This document shows, one piece after another, positions 1 through 9,766 of a stretch of DNA of 64,000 bases. A program made the position numbers and the translations under genes. Origin of the DNA: Limnanthes douglasii subsp. nivea (Eukaryota > Streptophyta > Magnoliopsida > Brassicales > Limnanthaceae); contig JAUPFV010000003.1 of the NCBI GenBank assembly GCA_036936605.1, positions 149,142,997 through 149,206,996 of the forward strand, given 5' to 3'. Position 1 is the stretch's first letter, and each line of letters begins with the position of its first letter. Below the pieces are notes generated by a model. The model made no database searches and was not told the DNA's origin. It saw only the letters and a list, made by a program, of their open reading frames with translations.

Positions 1-1
1 T

Positions 2-675
2 GCAGATGGTGCGGAGAACGAGTCTCCACTGATGCAGAAATATTTCTTGCGTCCACGTGCTAAGAAAAGTGGACCGTCAAACCAAAAGGCTATTTCAAAT
101 GCGATGATAAATGTACGAATAACATATAATTAGATCTAGTGATTTTTTTGCATATACAATTAAATAACTACTGTCTGTTCTGACACAAGAAGCAATAAAA
201 ATAGATGCAATGGATGGTAGTGAGGAATCCGTAACCGACATTGCGAAGCTTTTGATACTATTCATTTGTTCTACCCTGTTCTACTCTGTGTCTGGAGATA
301 TCATGGGATGGACGATGGTTTTCTACGTAGAAGACATGCTCAAAATTAATGATTATGATTGGTTGCGAGCAATTGTTGAGAAGCTAACGAAGTCTATGGT
401 AAACCGTTTGGAGAAAGGGACACCCGATCACGTCATTGGCTGCGTAGCCGTGTTGTTGGTTTGTATCGAACAATTAGTTTGTTATTTTGTTCTCTTATGA
501 AAGTGATACGAGTGTGGATTTACTTTGCAGCCCTTCATAATGGATCACACCATGCTAGGGGAAGATTTGGTAAGGCCAAACATGATACCTAGGTGCTACA
601 AATGGTGGGGGCTGGAATGTAAGGAGGTGACTATAGCGGTTTGTTAAAAGGGTGAGGAAGCTGGCAGATGAGGAG
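2..675 (+). pseudogene. N-terminal part of Ulp1-like gene (helical domain that precedes C48 peptidases in plant transposons)
   Basis: A reading frame enters from outside the window and reaches a stop near 121. An exon around 195-490 encodes a segment with hydrophobic stretches such as KLLILFICSTLF, then FYVEDMLKINDYDWLRAIVEKL and VIGCVAVLLVCIEQL split over several helices. This pattern is typical of the domain that lies upstream of Ulp1 peptidases in plant MULE proteins. A third exon begins after the CAG at 528-530 and encodes MIPRCYKWW, but it runs into a TAA near 646 and needs a frame change to reach the GTAAG donor at 676. I infer a decayed gene; exon limits are approximate. Confidence 0.5.
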
Positions 676-1068
676 GTAAGTTATGGCTATTTTTATATGT
701 TTTTACTGTGTTTCGCGCCAAGTAGCACTAATCTATCGCGAGGTATGTATATTAGTTCGCTGTAATGCGCGCGAGATGCATTTAGGCAGCAAGTGTATCG
801 CGTACAGCACGCACGCATTATGTTTTGGGATGGTTAAAAAACAGCACCTAATTATGAACTGCATGTGTCGCGTTAGAAGTTCTTGCGGAGGGGTCAAGTC
901 ACATTGCATGCACAACTGACTCGCGTGACGATGGGCCGATGGTATGACTCGCCCGACATCAGTACTAAATAAACATACAAGTCGCGTCTTGTTGAAACTT
1001 CAGTCAAGTAATACGCGTCTTATACGTGCGTGTGCGCTATTGGTTGAAACGTTAATGTTACTTTGCAG
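676..1068 (+). other. Probable intron of the Ulp1-like gene, rich in CGCG motifs
   Basis: The segment starts with GTAAG at 676 and ends with TTTGCAG at 1068. It carries about eight CGCG-containing sites, for example TCGCGAGG, ACTCGCGTGACG and GTCGCGTCT. Short ORFs on both strands across it have no recognisable content. The motif loading matches the other non-coding parts of this element. Confidence 0.45.
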
Positions 1069-2607
1069 GTGTTGGATGGAGAGCTAGAGCTGACGGAAGC
1101 TGAAGAACTGGAATTCGGGTCGGGGGAGGTTGGGGCAGGGCCTGTAAGCAAGTCAACAGGAAAAAGGAAAAAATCGGTGATCACTAGAGGAGGGAAGCGG
1201 GCCAAGTATTGTAGAGGAGGGTAAATAAATAAGATGGAGATTGGACAGGGATCTGGTACAGTTGATTACCATGGAGGGGATGAGGATTATGGGCAGCAGC
1301 TGCAGGGGTGGATGGATCATCAAAAAAATACACCCCAGAAAGAGGGCAGCTACTCGGACGAGGAGGATGAAAGTTTACAAGGCAAGCGCTTGTAATATTT
1401 TATTTAAGAAAATGGAGTCTGTTAAGAAGAGAACCGGTGTTAAATATAGATACTCCGTAGAAAACAAAAGGCTAAAGATTTCTCTTGCCCAAAAGAATAG
1501 ACAAGTAAGTCGTTCGATAGGTTTTAAATTGTAATATTGCATTTTCATTAATTTTCCTAATACTTGTTGAATTTCACCACAGATTGAAAACTCCAAAGGG
1601 AGGTTGCTTTGTTGACTTCGAGGCTTCACGAACAAACTGTTAAAGGTGACGAAGAAGATGAAGAAACTGGTGTTAATGAAGCATTAAAGAAGGTTTGTGT
1701 GCTACCTTTCGGTTCGGTAGTAGAGGAGTCACCAGTGAAAGGGGTCGATGTATCGGTAACAGTGGATAAGGTTCTTAAAACCATTGTTTATGTCTCAAGA
1801 AAACACGGGTTCAAAAAGTTAGAAAAAGGAGAGAAAAAACTTGATAGAGACGAAGTAGTTGTAGAGGGTTCTACAGCTGATGACAGTGAAGAAGACACAC
1901 ATGAGGGGGTAGAAGATGGGGGTGAAACGGTTGAGGAGGATAATACATCTGGAGCTCCTGAAGGACCGAATGATGCTACTGAAACATCGGGGAGGGGTAA
2001 ATAAAAAAAGTTTGTATGTTTTGGGAGCTGACAAATGCAGGCTTGTCCCGTCCACGGTTGAGGTACAGATTAGGGTCGGTGCAGTCCAATCCACGGTTGA
2101 GGCAGTATGAGCGGATGCTGAGGGGGGAATTGGTATTGTACCCAATGAAGAAGAACCGAATGTTACAAGCTGAAACTGCACAAGAGTTTGAAGACCAAGC
2201 TGAGCAGCACGAGCCAAAACCCATCGAAGCAGAAGCAATTGATGTAACCTCAGAAACTACTAAAGAGTTTCAAGAGCAAGCAGTGCAAAATGCTATTGTG
2301 GCAGCAGCAACTGAACCAATACCAATAGATGCAGAACCTCTTGAGGTTGTAGCTGAAATGGCACAAGAGTTACAGGCATATGTTGATGGAAAAGGGAATA
2401 CGAAAGATACTGCGGGACGGAAATGAAAATAACTGGGCCAGTTTGTGGTGATGCTGATTCAAAAGGTACGGAGGGAGATTTGGAAATTCCAAATGCTGGT
2501 GAGCAAACAAGTGGGACGGAAATGAATAGAACTGGGCCACATGAAACTCCCCCTAGTGTACCGAAGGCCGTGGAACAAGGACATGAAGATGTAAGTGAAT
2601 CTTAAGT
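1069..2607 (+). pseudogene. Acidic low-complexity linker of the Ulp1-like gene
   Basis: After the acceptor at 1068 the frame encodes a Glu/Gly-rich stretch followed by a Lys/Arg-rich one (GKRKKS, RGGKRAKY) and stops near 1222. A frame from ATG 1234 to 1396 encodes acidic, Gln-rich sequence. Longer frames at 1609-2004, 2016-2426 and 2423-2605 are rich in Glu, Asp, Thr and Val and resemble the unstructured linkers between the N-terminal domain and the peptidase of transposon Ulp1 proteins. Two small duplications are visible. TCCACGGTTGAGG occurs at 2052 and 2090, and a segment starting GGGACGGAAATGAA occurs near 2417 and 2515. The true exon structure is not certain. Confidence 0.4.
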
Positions 2608-3262
2608 TATTAAGATTCAACTTCTTATAGCTATGTTAAAGTACATTTGTTTTTAATTTGGCCACGCTGTTGTTTTTCAAACTTTTGATTTAAATAGTGG
2701 GATTTAAATGTTGTTTAATACAATAGGGAATGTTTTTAAATTTTCAAGTTCTGCAAATATTATGTTATAGTTATTATGTTATTAGTAAGGGAGGAGAATG
2801 TTGTAAGATCAAAAACCGGGCTCAAACGAAGCTGTCAAAGTAATATCTGTTTTATACAGGAACCCTATGGCATACGTAAATCGCGCCAGTGATAATTGTC
2901 TGATATGACTCGCACGAGCGTAGCCAGTGGCTGATGCGACTCGCGTTGTACCACGCGCGATTTACGTATTGCAACCGTATGAGCTGAAAAAATGTATCTA
3001 GCGACTTATGTGTCCCGTGTGGTGCGACTTATGCATTACATATTCCTGTGATCCTGCATCGCGCAACGTTACGTTACGGACATGTTCCCATTGATGAGTA
3101 ACTCGCGCATCATGGGATCCCACACAGGTATGTGGCCGTTTCATACCGCGCGATATGCAGCATCATGTGAATCATAACGCGCGTGTTATACCTTATGAAA
3201 CACGACTCGCGTCCCCTTTATAACGTAACCCACGCCGTTGGTTATATTTTTTCCAAGTATGT
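2608..3262. other. Non-coding spacer or intron with dense CGCG motifs
   Basis: No convincing coding frame is present. The part 2870-3240 carries about eight CGCG sites, including ATCGCGCC, ACTCGCGTTG, CACGCGCGATT, ACTCGCGCATC and ACTCGCGTCC. The first 250 bases are AT-rich and lack the motif. Confidence 0.5.
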
Positions 3263-3265
3263 CAT

Positions 3266-4941
3266 GTGAGAAAGAGAAGGTTACAGAGAGGAAATGTCCC
3301 TAGCACACCAAGTGTTACTCGAAAACGCAAAACTGAAACCGGGGTGGAAGTGGGAACAGCTGTAAAATCAACAAATGAGTTGCAAACCAAGTTGGAAGCG
3401 CAACGCAAAGCTAAGTTGGAAGTACTAACACAGCCCGAGGTAAGAGAACCACTACAACCAGCAGTGGAAGTGGAAGCAGATTGTTTTGATCTTCCAAACC
3501 TCGATGATGCATTTGTATTATGTACACAATCATTTTTTGACGAAATTGATAAGGCGGCGGCGATACACTCGAGTGGAGGAAAGTCGATAGACATTAGTGC
3601 GTCGAAAAGTCTGTTACGAGATGCACCTAAAATGGTATGTTCTGAACTATGATAACAGTCATATACTTATTTGTAAGTTGGGGATGGTTTTTTAATCAGG
3701 TTTATGTTGTTTTACAGTTAGTAGATAATATAAATCCAAATTAGGATTTACTTACACAGACGCAACAGGTGGGAAATATTGAACAAACTTGGGAAAAAGA
3801 AACAGCAACTACGAAGTTAATAGACGTTAGTCAATACCGCAAGGTCGTTCGAAAACAACAAAACGAAGATCAACTAGACTCTGAAGTATGGTATTTTCCA
3901 GAAAATGAATTTACATACCGGCTAAGTGTTAGCGTCACAGAGCTAATGGCCGTAGCATACGAAGGGGAGCTAGATTTCAAGGTAAAGCTTAGAAACTTGA
4001 TAGAACACAAATAATTAACAATTACTCTAGATATAGCTATGATTTTTACGTGCTGTAGATCATCGATGCCTGGATAGATAAGCTGCTTCAAGATTCAAAC
4101 TAGACTGTACCTTTTAAAGACCTCGATGACGAGTACAATTGTAAACAAAATGCTATTCAGATTTCAGTAGTGGCAACGGTTAGTATCTAATTAATAAATA
4201 CACATTTGAAGTGATGAGAAGTTTGATATTGTTATGGTGTACACTGGTTCTATTACAGACATTACTAGCCAAAAAAGCAGATGTTACAAACGTTATTGAC
4301 GCAGCTTTTGAGAGCGCGAAAGACACGTTTATCGCATTCATTCTGGTATGCACCATAAATGAAAAAGGTACTAACCACTGGACGTTGTTGGTAATAGACT
4401 TGGAGAATGGTTCTGCAAAAAACTACAATTCCGTGGCCCCTCTTAGCAAATTCACTCTAGAAAACACTAGGAAAACAGGCGATGCTTTGGTAAGTAGTAT
4501 GAAACATTATTGTGTGACGATGTATGTTCATTGTTTGCAGGCTCCTTATACATCTCGCGTCACTGTGTGTGCGAATCACGTGTAAAAGGATGGATCTCGC
4601 GTCCTAATGTAAAGTGATTCGCAACATTAGGAGTACATATTTAACTTCAAAAATTGAAACTAACATTTTTCTTATTTGACAAGCTCAACTATTGTATGAA
4701 GAAGAGATACATACCGCGTGTGAAGAATGGATACAAAGTTAAAGCAGCTATCGAAATCCCACAGCAAGATAAAGATTCGCTTGACTGTGGAGTGTTCGTC
4801 TGTGAGTATGCGAAAGACATTATCCAGCACGACTTCGTAGGCAAGAAATATAGCAAGTGTATGCCAGCTAGAGCACGCGCAAAAATCTTCAACCACTTTC
4901 TGAATGACAAGAATACTAATTTAAGGGCATCCGATGTGTAG
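3266..4941 (+). pseudogene. Ulp1-like cysteine protease domain (peptidase family C48)
   Basis: Upstream frames (3266-3652, 3769-4014) hold a basic region and then the segment VWYFPENEF. A short exon near 4060-4101 reads IIDAWIDKLL and hits a TAG. The peptidase core is in two exons. The first (ending at the GTAAGT donor at 4490) has the His at 4376-4378 in NHWTLLVID and an Asn at 4427-4429 in NYNSV, where most C48 enzymes have Asp. The second (from about 4683 to the TAG ending at 4941) has the Gln near 4762 and the Cys at 4786-4788 in DCGVFVCEYA. Ulp1 proteases remove SUMO or related modifiers; the transposon versions have no settled substrate. The stop near 4099 and the Asn change leave activity doubtful. 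Confidence 0.7.
4490..4682 (+). other. Intron in the Ulp1 peptidase core carrying two CTCGCGT motifs
   Basis: The donor GTAAGTAG is at 4490 and a plausible acceptor (TTGACAAG) ends at 4682. Two copies of TCTCGCGTC lie inside, at about 4553 and 4592, while the flanking peptidase exons contain almost none. This supports the view that the motif is kept out of coding sequence. Confidence 0.5.
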
Positions 4942-5425
4942 CATTGAATTTTTGATGTGACTCGCGCCTGAACATTATGTTTTGTAGGACTTTTAACCAC
5001 ACGTGACTCGCGTTTAAGGTTTCACATAAGTAGCATGTCATGTTTTTTGTAACTCGCGTGAAATGTTATGCATAGCACAAGTTGTTTTAATTTAAGACGC
5101 GTTGTAAGTTGTATGTCATGCGCGATATAATTGTAACATAACAAAGATTTTAAGGATTTTGACAGAGGCATTACTGAGCAACCTATGACTTTGTGTTGTG
5201 TGAATATCGCGCAGGGTAAGTCAAGAAAGCATCACTAAGTCTTGTAAATAACTCGAGCAATATATTTTGTGCAGCTTCATCCCCGCGGGCCCCATGATAT
5301 GAGTGTTTGTCTGACTCTGACTATATTATACTCCTGCCAAAAGTGATTTTGTCATTTTAATTTCCCCGCCAAACACTAAGCTACAAAATATTACCCGCCC
5401 ACTTACCAACCTATTATTTCGCCCT
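4942..5425. other. Motif-rich intergenic spacer
   Basis: The spacer between the peptidase stop and the next promoter holds GACTCGCGCCTG, GACTCGCGTTT, AACTCGCGTG, GACGCGTTG, ATGCGCGATAT and ATCGCGCAGG between 4958 and 5215. The last 200 bases before the TATA box lack the motif. No gene seen. Confidence 0.5.
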
Positions 5426-5433
5426 TATATATA
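5426..5433 (+). promoter_or_regulatory. TATA box upstream of small gene at 5497
   Basis: TATATATA sits 64 bases upstream of the ATG at 5497, preceded by GCCCT and followed by an A/C-rich leader, as in plant core promoters. Confidence 0.45.
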
Positions 5434-5496
5434 CCTCCACAAAACTACATATTGTATACACTTAAACAATTAAAACACTCCAAATAGGAAATAAGT

Positions 5497-5887
5497 ATGA
5501 ATTGGTGCATCGATGAAGACCAACACTTGTTTCAAGCCGTGAAGTACGTGAAGAGAACAAGCTCGGATGAAGAGGTAGACGTTTTTTTATCAAGTGTTAT
5601 GCAGGATGTACTTTAACTATGGGAGGCTTGGATTTGTCGGCCCCCACGTTCGAACACGAGAAAGCGTCGCTGCGAGGTACAACGAACTGAAATCAAAACC
5701 CTTGCTACGTGTTTCTGATCTTTGTTTAGATTTTCACTTAGAGGCAGCAAACGTATGGCAGTGGGAAGATAATGATTAGATATCAAGAGATATGATTATC
5801 TACCTAAAGGAATCCATCGCACAGAGAGAAGATGCAATTGCTAATTGCTCACCAACTGCTTTCTTCGAAGAACAAAGTAGTCTTTAA
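5497..5887 (+). pseudogene. Small protein gene, possibly SANT/Myb-like, frame-shifted
   Basis: From ATG 5497 the frame reads MNWCIDEDQHLFQAVKYV and stops near 5616. A second frame continues with VRTRESVAARYNELKSK and LDFHLEAANVWQWEDND, meets a TAG at 5777-5779, and goes on in frame to a TAA at 5885-5887. The spacing of Trp, LF..AV and the R.S...RY..L stretch recalls a single SANT/Myb repeat, which would suggest DNA binding, but this is a weak match made by eye. The gene lies between the Ulp1 gene and the 195-bp array and has its own TATA box. A frameshift near 5600 or an unrecognised short intron separates the halves; I see no acceptable plant-length intron there. Confidence 0.35.
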
Positions 5888-6140
5888 ATTGGATGTGAAT
5901 GACTATATTTTGTAATGTTTTGAATGTATGACTTTTTGGTTAGTGTAGCTTTCAAAAAATGGTTACGAATCGTGAACTAGTACGACTTTATTTGGTAATG
6001 TTTTGAATGTAGGTATTTATTCTATACTAAACGTATCGCGTCCTATCTAACCATCTCGTGTGAAATTAGATGGTTTGCATCTCGCGTCTGCTGAAAGCCA
6101 TGTCTAGCGAGTTGTCCGTTTGTTTAACATTGTAAAAATC
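5888..6140. other. Short spacer leading into the 195-bp array
   Basis: The 3' flank of the small gene includes two near-copies of GGTAATGTTTTGAATGTA and a few CGCG motifs (6036, 6080). The last 25 bases already resemble the end of the 195-bp unit. Confidence 0.4.
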
Positions 6141-7550
6141 AACTACCTAGCGTCAAAAGAAACAAATAGCTCGCGTTGTATGTTCCTTGTTTGACAAGGC
6201 GCGTATGACGTTGTCATTATAAAACCTATCTCGCGCCAGCCTTGTTAATATTTAGGTTGTGTTTAATAGTGGGTTTCTGGTAAGTGGGTCTCGCGTACCT
6301 GTCACCCGACGTTTAGCAATGACATTCTTAAAATCAACTACCTAGCGTGAAAAGAAACAAATAGCTCGTGTTGTATGTTCCTTGTTTGACAAGGCGCGTA
6401 TGACGTTGTCATCGTAAAACCTATCTCGCGCCAGCCTTGTTAATATTTAGGTTGTGTTTAGTAGTGGGTTTCTGGTAAGTGGGTCTCGCGTACCTGTCAC
6501 GCGACGTTTAGCAATGACATTGTTAAAATCAACTACCTAGCGTGAAAAGAAACAAATAGCTCGCGTTGTATGTTCCTTGTTTGACAACGCGCGTATGACG
6601 TTGTCATCGTAAAACCTATCTCGCGCCAGCCTTGCTAATATTTAGGTTGTGTTTAGCAGTGGGTTTCTGGTAAGTGGGTCTCGCGTACCTGTCACGTGAC
6701 ATTTAGCAATGACATTGTTAAAATCAACTACCTAGCGTGAAAAGAAACAAATAGCTCGCGTTGTATGTTCCTTGTTTGACAAGGCGCGTATGACGTTATC
6801 ATTGTAAAACCTATCTCGTGCCAGCCTTGTTAATATTTAGGTTGTGTTTAGTAGTGGGTTTCTGGTAAGTGGGTCTCGCGTACCTGTCACGCGACGTTTA
6901 GCAATGACATTGTTAAAATCAACTACCTAGCGTGAAAAGAAACAAATAGCTCGCGTTGTATGTTCCTTGTTTGACAAGGCGCGTATGACGTTGTCATCGT
7001 AAAACCTATCTCGCGCCAGCCTTGTTAATATTTAGGTTGTGTTTAGCAGTCGGTTTTTGGTAAGTGGGTCTCGCGTACCTGTCACGTGACATTTAGCAAT
7101 GACATTGTTAAAATCAACTAGCTAGCGTGAAAAGAAACAAATAGCTCGCGTTGTATGTTCCTTGTTTGACAAGGTGCGTATGACGTTATCATCCTAAAAC
7201 CTATCTCGCGCCAGCCTTGTTAATATTTAGGTTGTGTTTAACAGTGGGTTTTTGGTAAGTGGGTCTCGCGTACCTGTCACGTGACGTTTAGCAATGATAT
7301 TGTTAGAATCAACTACCTAGCGTGAAAAGAAACAAATAGCTCCCATTGTATGTTCCTTGTTTGACAAGGCGTGTATGACGTTGTCATCGTAAAACCTATA
7401 TCGCGCCAGCCTTGTTAATATTTAGGTTGTGTTTAGTAGTGGGTTTCTGGTAAGTGGGTCTCGCGTGCCTGTCACGTGACATTTAACAATGACATTGTTA
7501 AAATCAACTACCTTGCGTCAAAAGAAATAAATAGCTCGCGTTGTATGTTC
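6141..7550. repeat. Tandem array of 195-bp units, seven complete and one partial
   Basis: The anchor AACTACCTAG (or one-base variants) starts at 6141, 6336, 6531, 6726, 6921, 7116, 7311 and 7506. The step is exactly 195 bases every time, so there are no net length changes. The last copy stops matching near 7550. Each unit carries four to six motif sites: CTAGCGT, GCTCGCGTTG, GGCGCGTATG, TCTCGCGCC, TCTCGCGTACC and CACGCGACG (or CACGTGAC). Each also has two short palindromes, CCTTGTTTGACAAGG and ATGACGTTGTCAT. No coding frame runs through it. Its role is inferred to be a binding-site cluster. Confidence 0.95.
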
Positions 7551-8267
7551 TTTACTATAACTTCACATCCAGCGTCAAAAGACATTGACATCTATCTTTA
7601 TAAGACATACTAATCTAGGGTGAGAAGATAATCACAGCTACAGTCTAGTCACAGCTTGAACTACTTGAAAAATTCTCCCTTAGAAGATGAAATGTTGTAT
7701 GACGGTAAAGGGTATCAACCGATAGAGTGTTGGCCAATAAAACGTTAGTACCTCGCGTCTGAGAATATGAACTTCTAGCGTGGTGTCCGACTGTTTAGCA
7801 AGGTCTAGCGTCACAAATAACTCGCATAGGACGTGAACGTCTAGCGTCGTATAATATAGTAATCTCGCGTAGGAGGTCATGTGCATTATCAGAATTACTA
7901 TATACTATTTTGTTAATCGTAAATTTAAAAAATTTGAAATTTAAAAAGTTAATAATCAGAATTAATCAATAACAAGCGAGAGTACGCTTTGGTTGTCGTG
8001 ATTCAAATTTAAATTTAAATCGCGTCATACTTAATGGCTAGTGAAAAGACAATGGGATGTTTTTTCACTAATTACATTGGGTTTATTAATGAAGGATGTG
8101 ACTAAGGTAGATAAAGCACTCATTGTATGTACATGAAATGCTACATAGGGTACGCGTTGTTCTAGAAATTATTTAAATAGGCATATCGTGTTTGCTTGCA
8201 TGGTTATCCATAAGACTATTCAAATTCTAAAAACTGTTTCCCTTCCATAGCAAAGCAAAAGACGACG
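7551..8267. other. AT-rich spacer and putative promoter of the acidic gene
   Basis: CGCG or AGCG motifs occur at 7560-7880 (CCTCGCGTCTG, TCTAGCGT three times, TCTCGCGTAG) and at 8018 and 8151. The part near 7910-8010 has short self-similar AT stretches (AAATTTAAAAAATTTGAAATT). A weak TATA-like ATTTAAATA lies at 8171-8179, about 90 bases before the ATG at 8268. Confidence 0.45.
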
Positions 8268-8726
8268 ATGAGCGGTTCAGACTCCTACGGCAATCACGGG
8301 TCAGAAGGTTCGTTTTCTGACGTTAGTTTTAGGCGCTCCGACATCAACTACAAGCGGGAGACTACTACAGAGTACTCTTCCGACGCCGAGTCGAATCCCT
8401 TCACTCCATCTCTTTCACCGACTGACTCTGAGTACTCTGAGTACTCTTTCTTGTGGCCGGAAGAAGATTCCGACATGGATTGGTATCCAAAACGACGAAG
8501 GATAGTGAAGAACATGAAGCCGAACTGGGGCAGGAGGAAGATAACTCCGAGGAAGTCTTCGAATGACTCATCCGATGATGATTACTGGGGGGAGGAAACA
8601 AACATGGAGGATGAAGAGGAGGAGGATGAAGAGGAGGAGGATGAAGAGGACGAGGATGAAGAGATAGACGAGGACTTGGACGATGGGGAGGACACATCTG
8701 AGGAGGGTAACTCTTCAGATTATTAG
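8268..8726 (+). CDS. Acidic 152-residue protein of unknown function, intact ORF inside the MULE
   Basis: A clean ATG-to-TAG frame of 152 residues. The first 60 residues are rich in Ser and Asp with SEYSEYS at 54-60. A basic patch (KRRR at 75-78, further Lys/Arg to about 96) could be a nuclear-localisation signal. Residues 104-149 are almost pure Asp and Glu. No enzymatic motif, signal peptide or membrane segment is visible. It stands alone between the 195-bp array and the transposase gene. It is the only ORF of this MULE without an obvious lesion, which hints at either recent function or a composition that tolerates change. It could be an accessory protein of the transposon or a chance-preserved low-complexity frame; I do not assign a function. 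Confidence 0.6.
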   Translation: MSGSDSYGNHGSEGSFSDVSFRRSDINYKRETTTEYSSDAESNPFTPSLSPTDSEYSEYSFLWPEEDSDMDWYPKRRRIVKNMKPNWGRRKITPRKSSNDSSDDDYWGEETNMEDEEEEDEEEEDEEDEDEEIDEDLDDGEDTSEEGNSSDY

Positions 8727-9766
8727 AATATGGTTCTGTTGTTTTAAACTGCTGTTGTTTTTAGGTGCTTTAAATTGTAAACCCTTTTGCATTTTGTTGT
8801 GTTTTTTATAGGGTTTAGTATCTGGGCACTAGTAGGCCCTCTGTGATCCAAATGTATTTCAGTTGTCTTTCTTCGTTACTTTTGCAACGTATAAATTATC
8901 AATCGATCTCAATCTCTGTTTCGATAGTTTGATGGCGTTTTTGACACCCTCAAATTGAAAAACATAATACACTATAAATGGATAGTAAATATAATTGTCA
9001 CGCGTTAGATATCCGACATGATTCGCGCGGGGAGAGTGTAAAACTAACAAGTAAACACATTAAATTTTAATCTTCGTTACTTGGCACGCAATGTCTATCC
9101 GCAGTGAATTGCGTAAGATATAAGACAACCATGGATGGTGGCTGAAACAACTGAATCGTGCCTAGCGTAATAGGGAAGCAATGTGTCGCGTTGTATACTA
9201 GCTAGAACTTGATTACTGCACCAAATTACAGCGTGATTATGAGTTGTGTCATAAAATATAAGTATCTCGCGTGACGTAATAATGGGATGGGTAATAAAGC
9301 GTAACATGATTCGAACATCATGCGTCGTATACGCAAAATTCAGCAAAGGTACCAACTCTGATAAAAGCTTCTATGCCACGTCTCGCGTTACATAGTTTCT
9401 AGGTCTCGCGTAGGGTAAGTTGTTAGAGCATGCTTTGCAACTAGTTCCCACGTCTAGCGTCATATAGCATCAATATGTCGCGCTACTGGTGAGAAAGGGC
9501 AACGTGATTAACGTTAACAGTCAATAACGACTCGCGCGATGTAATCTAGTAACACCTTATCTCGTGTCGAAATACGCGAACATATCACGCGATGTCTACA
9601 AATCACACTTGTATTGAATTATAGACAATAAAACTAATATGTCATTAAAGCGTTTCGACTGAAAAAGTTTGGGCGGATTCAATGACAAAGATACAGAACA
9701 AGTTGAATCAAATCAAGACATACTAAACAAAACAAATGTAAACAAAATAAACTTTCGACGGGAAGC
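8727..9766. other. Motif-rich spacer between the acidic gene and the transposase 3' end
   Basis: No gene is recognised. From 9000 to 9600 about ten motif sites occur, including CACGCGTTAG, ATTCGCGCGGG, TGTCGCGTTG, TCTCGCGTGAC, TCTCGCGTTA, TCTCGCGTAG, TCTAGCGTC, GTCGCGCTAC and ACTCGCGCGATG. The segment 8727-8990 is AT-rich without the motif and probably contains the 3' end of the acidic gene. Confidence 0.5.

Noticed and set aside
683..919. ORFs on both strands in 683-919
   Set aside because: They lie in a motif-rich probable intron and consist of low-information, Cys- and His-scattered sequence without family resemblance.
5573..5601. A GT..AG intron joining the two halves of the small gene at 5497-5887
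   Set aside because: It would be about 30 bases, below the usual plant minimum, and does not give a clean frame.
6141..7550. 195-bp array as a centromeric satellite or a CRISPR array
   Set aside because: The units are contiguous without unique spacers, lie inside the MULE and carry its private motif. CRISPR is not expected in a plant.
8401..8697. Pro/His-rich minus-strand ORF
   Set aside because: It is the complement of the acidic tail of the 8268-8726 gene.
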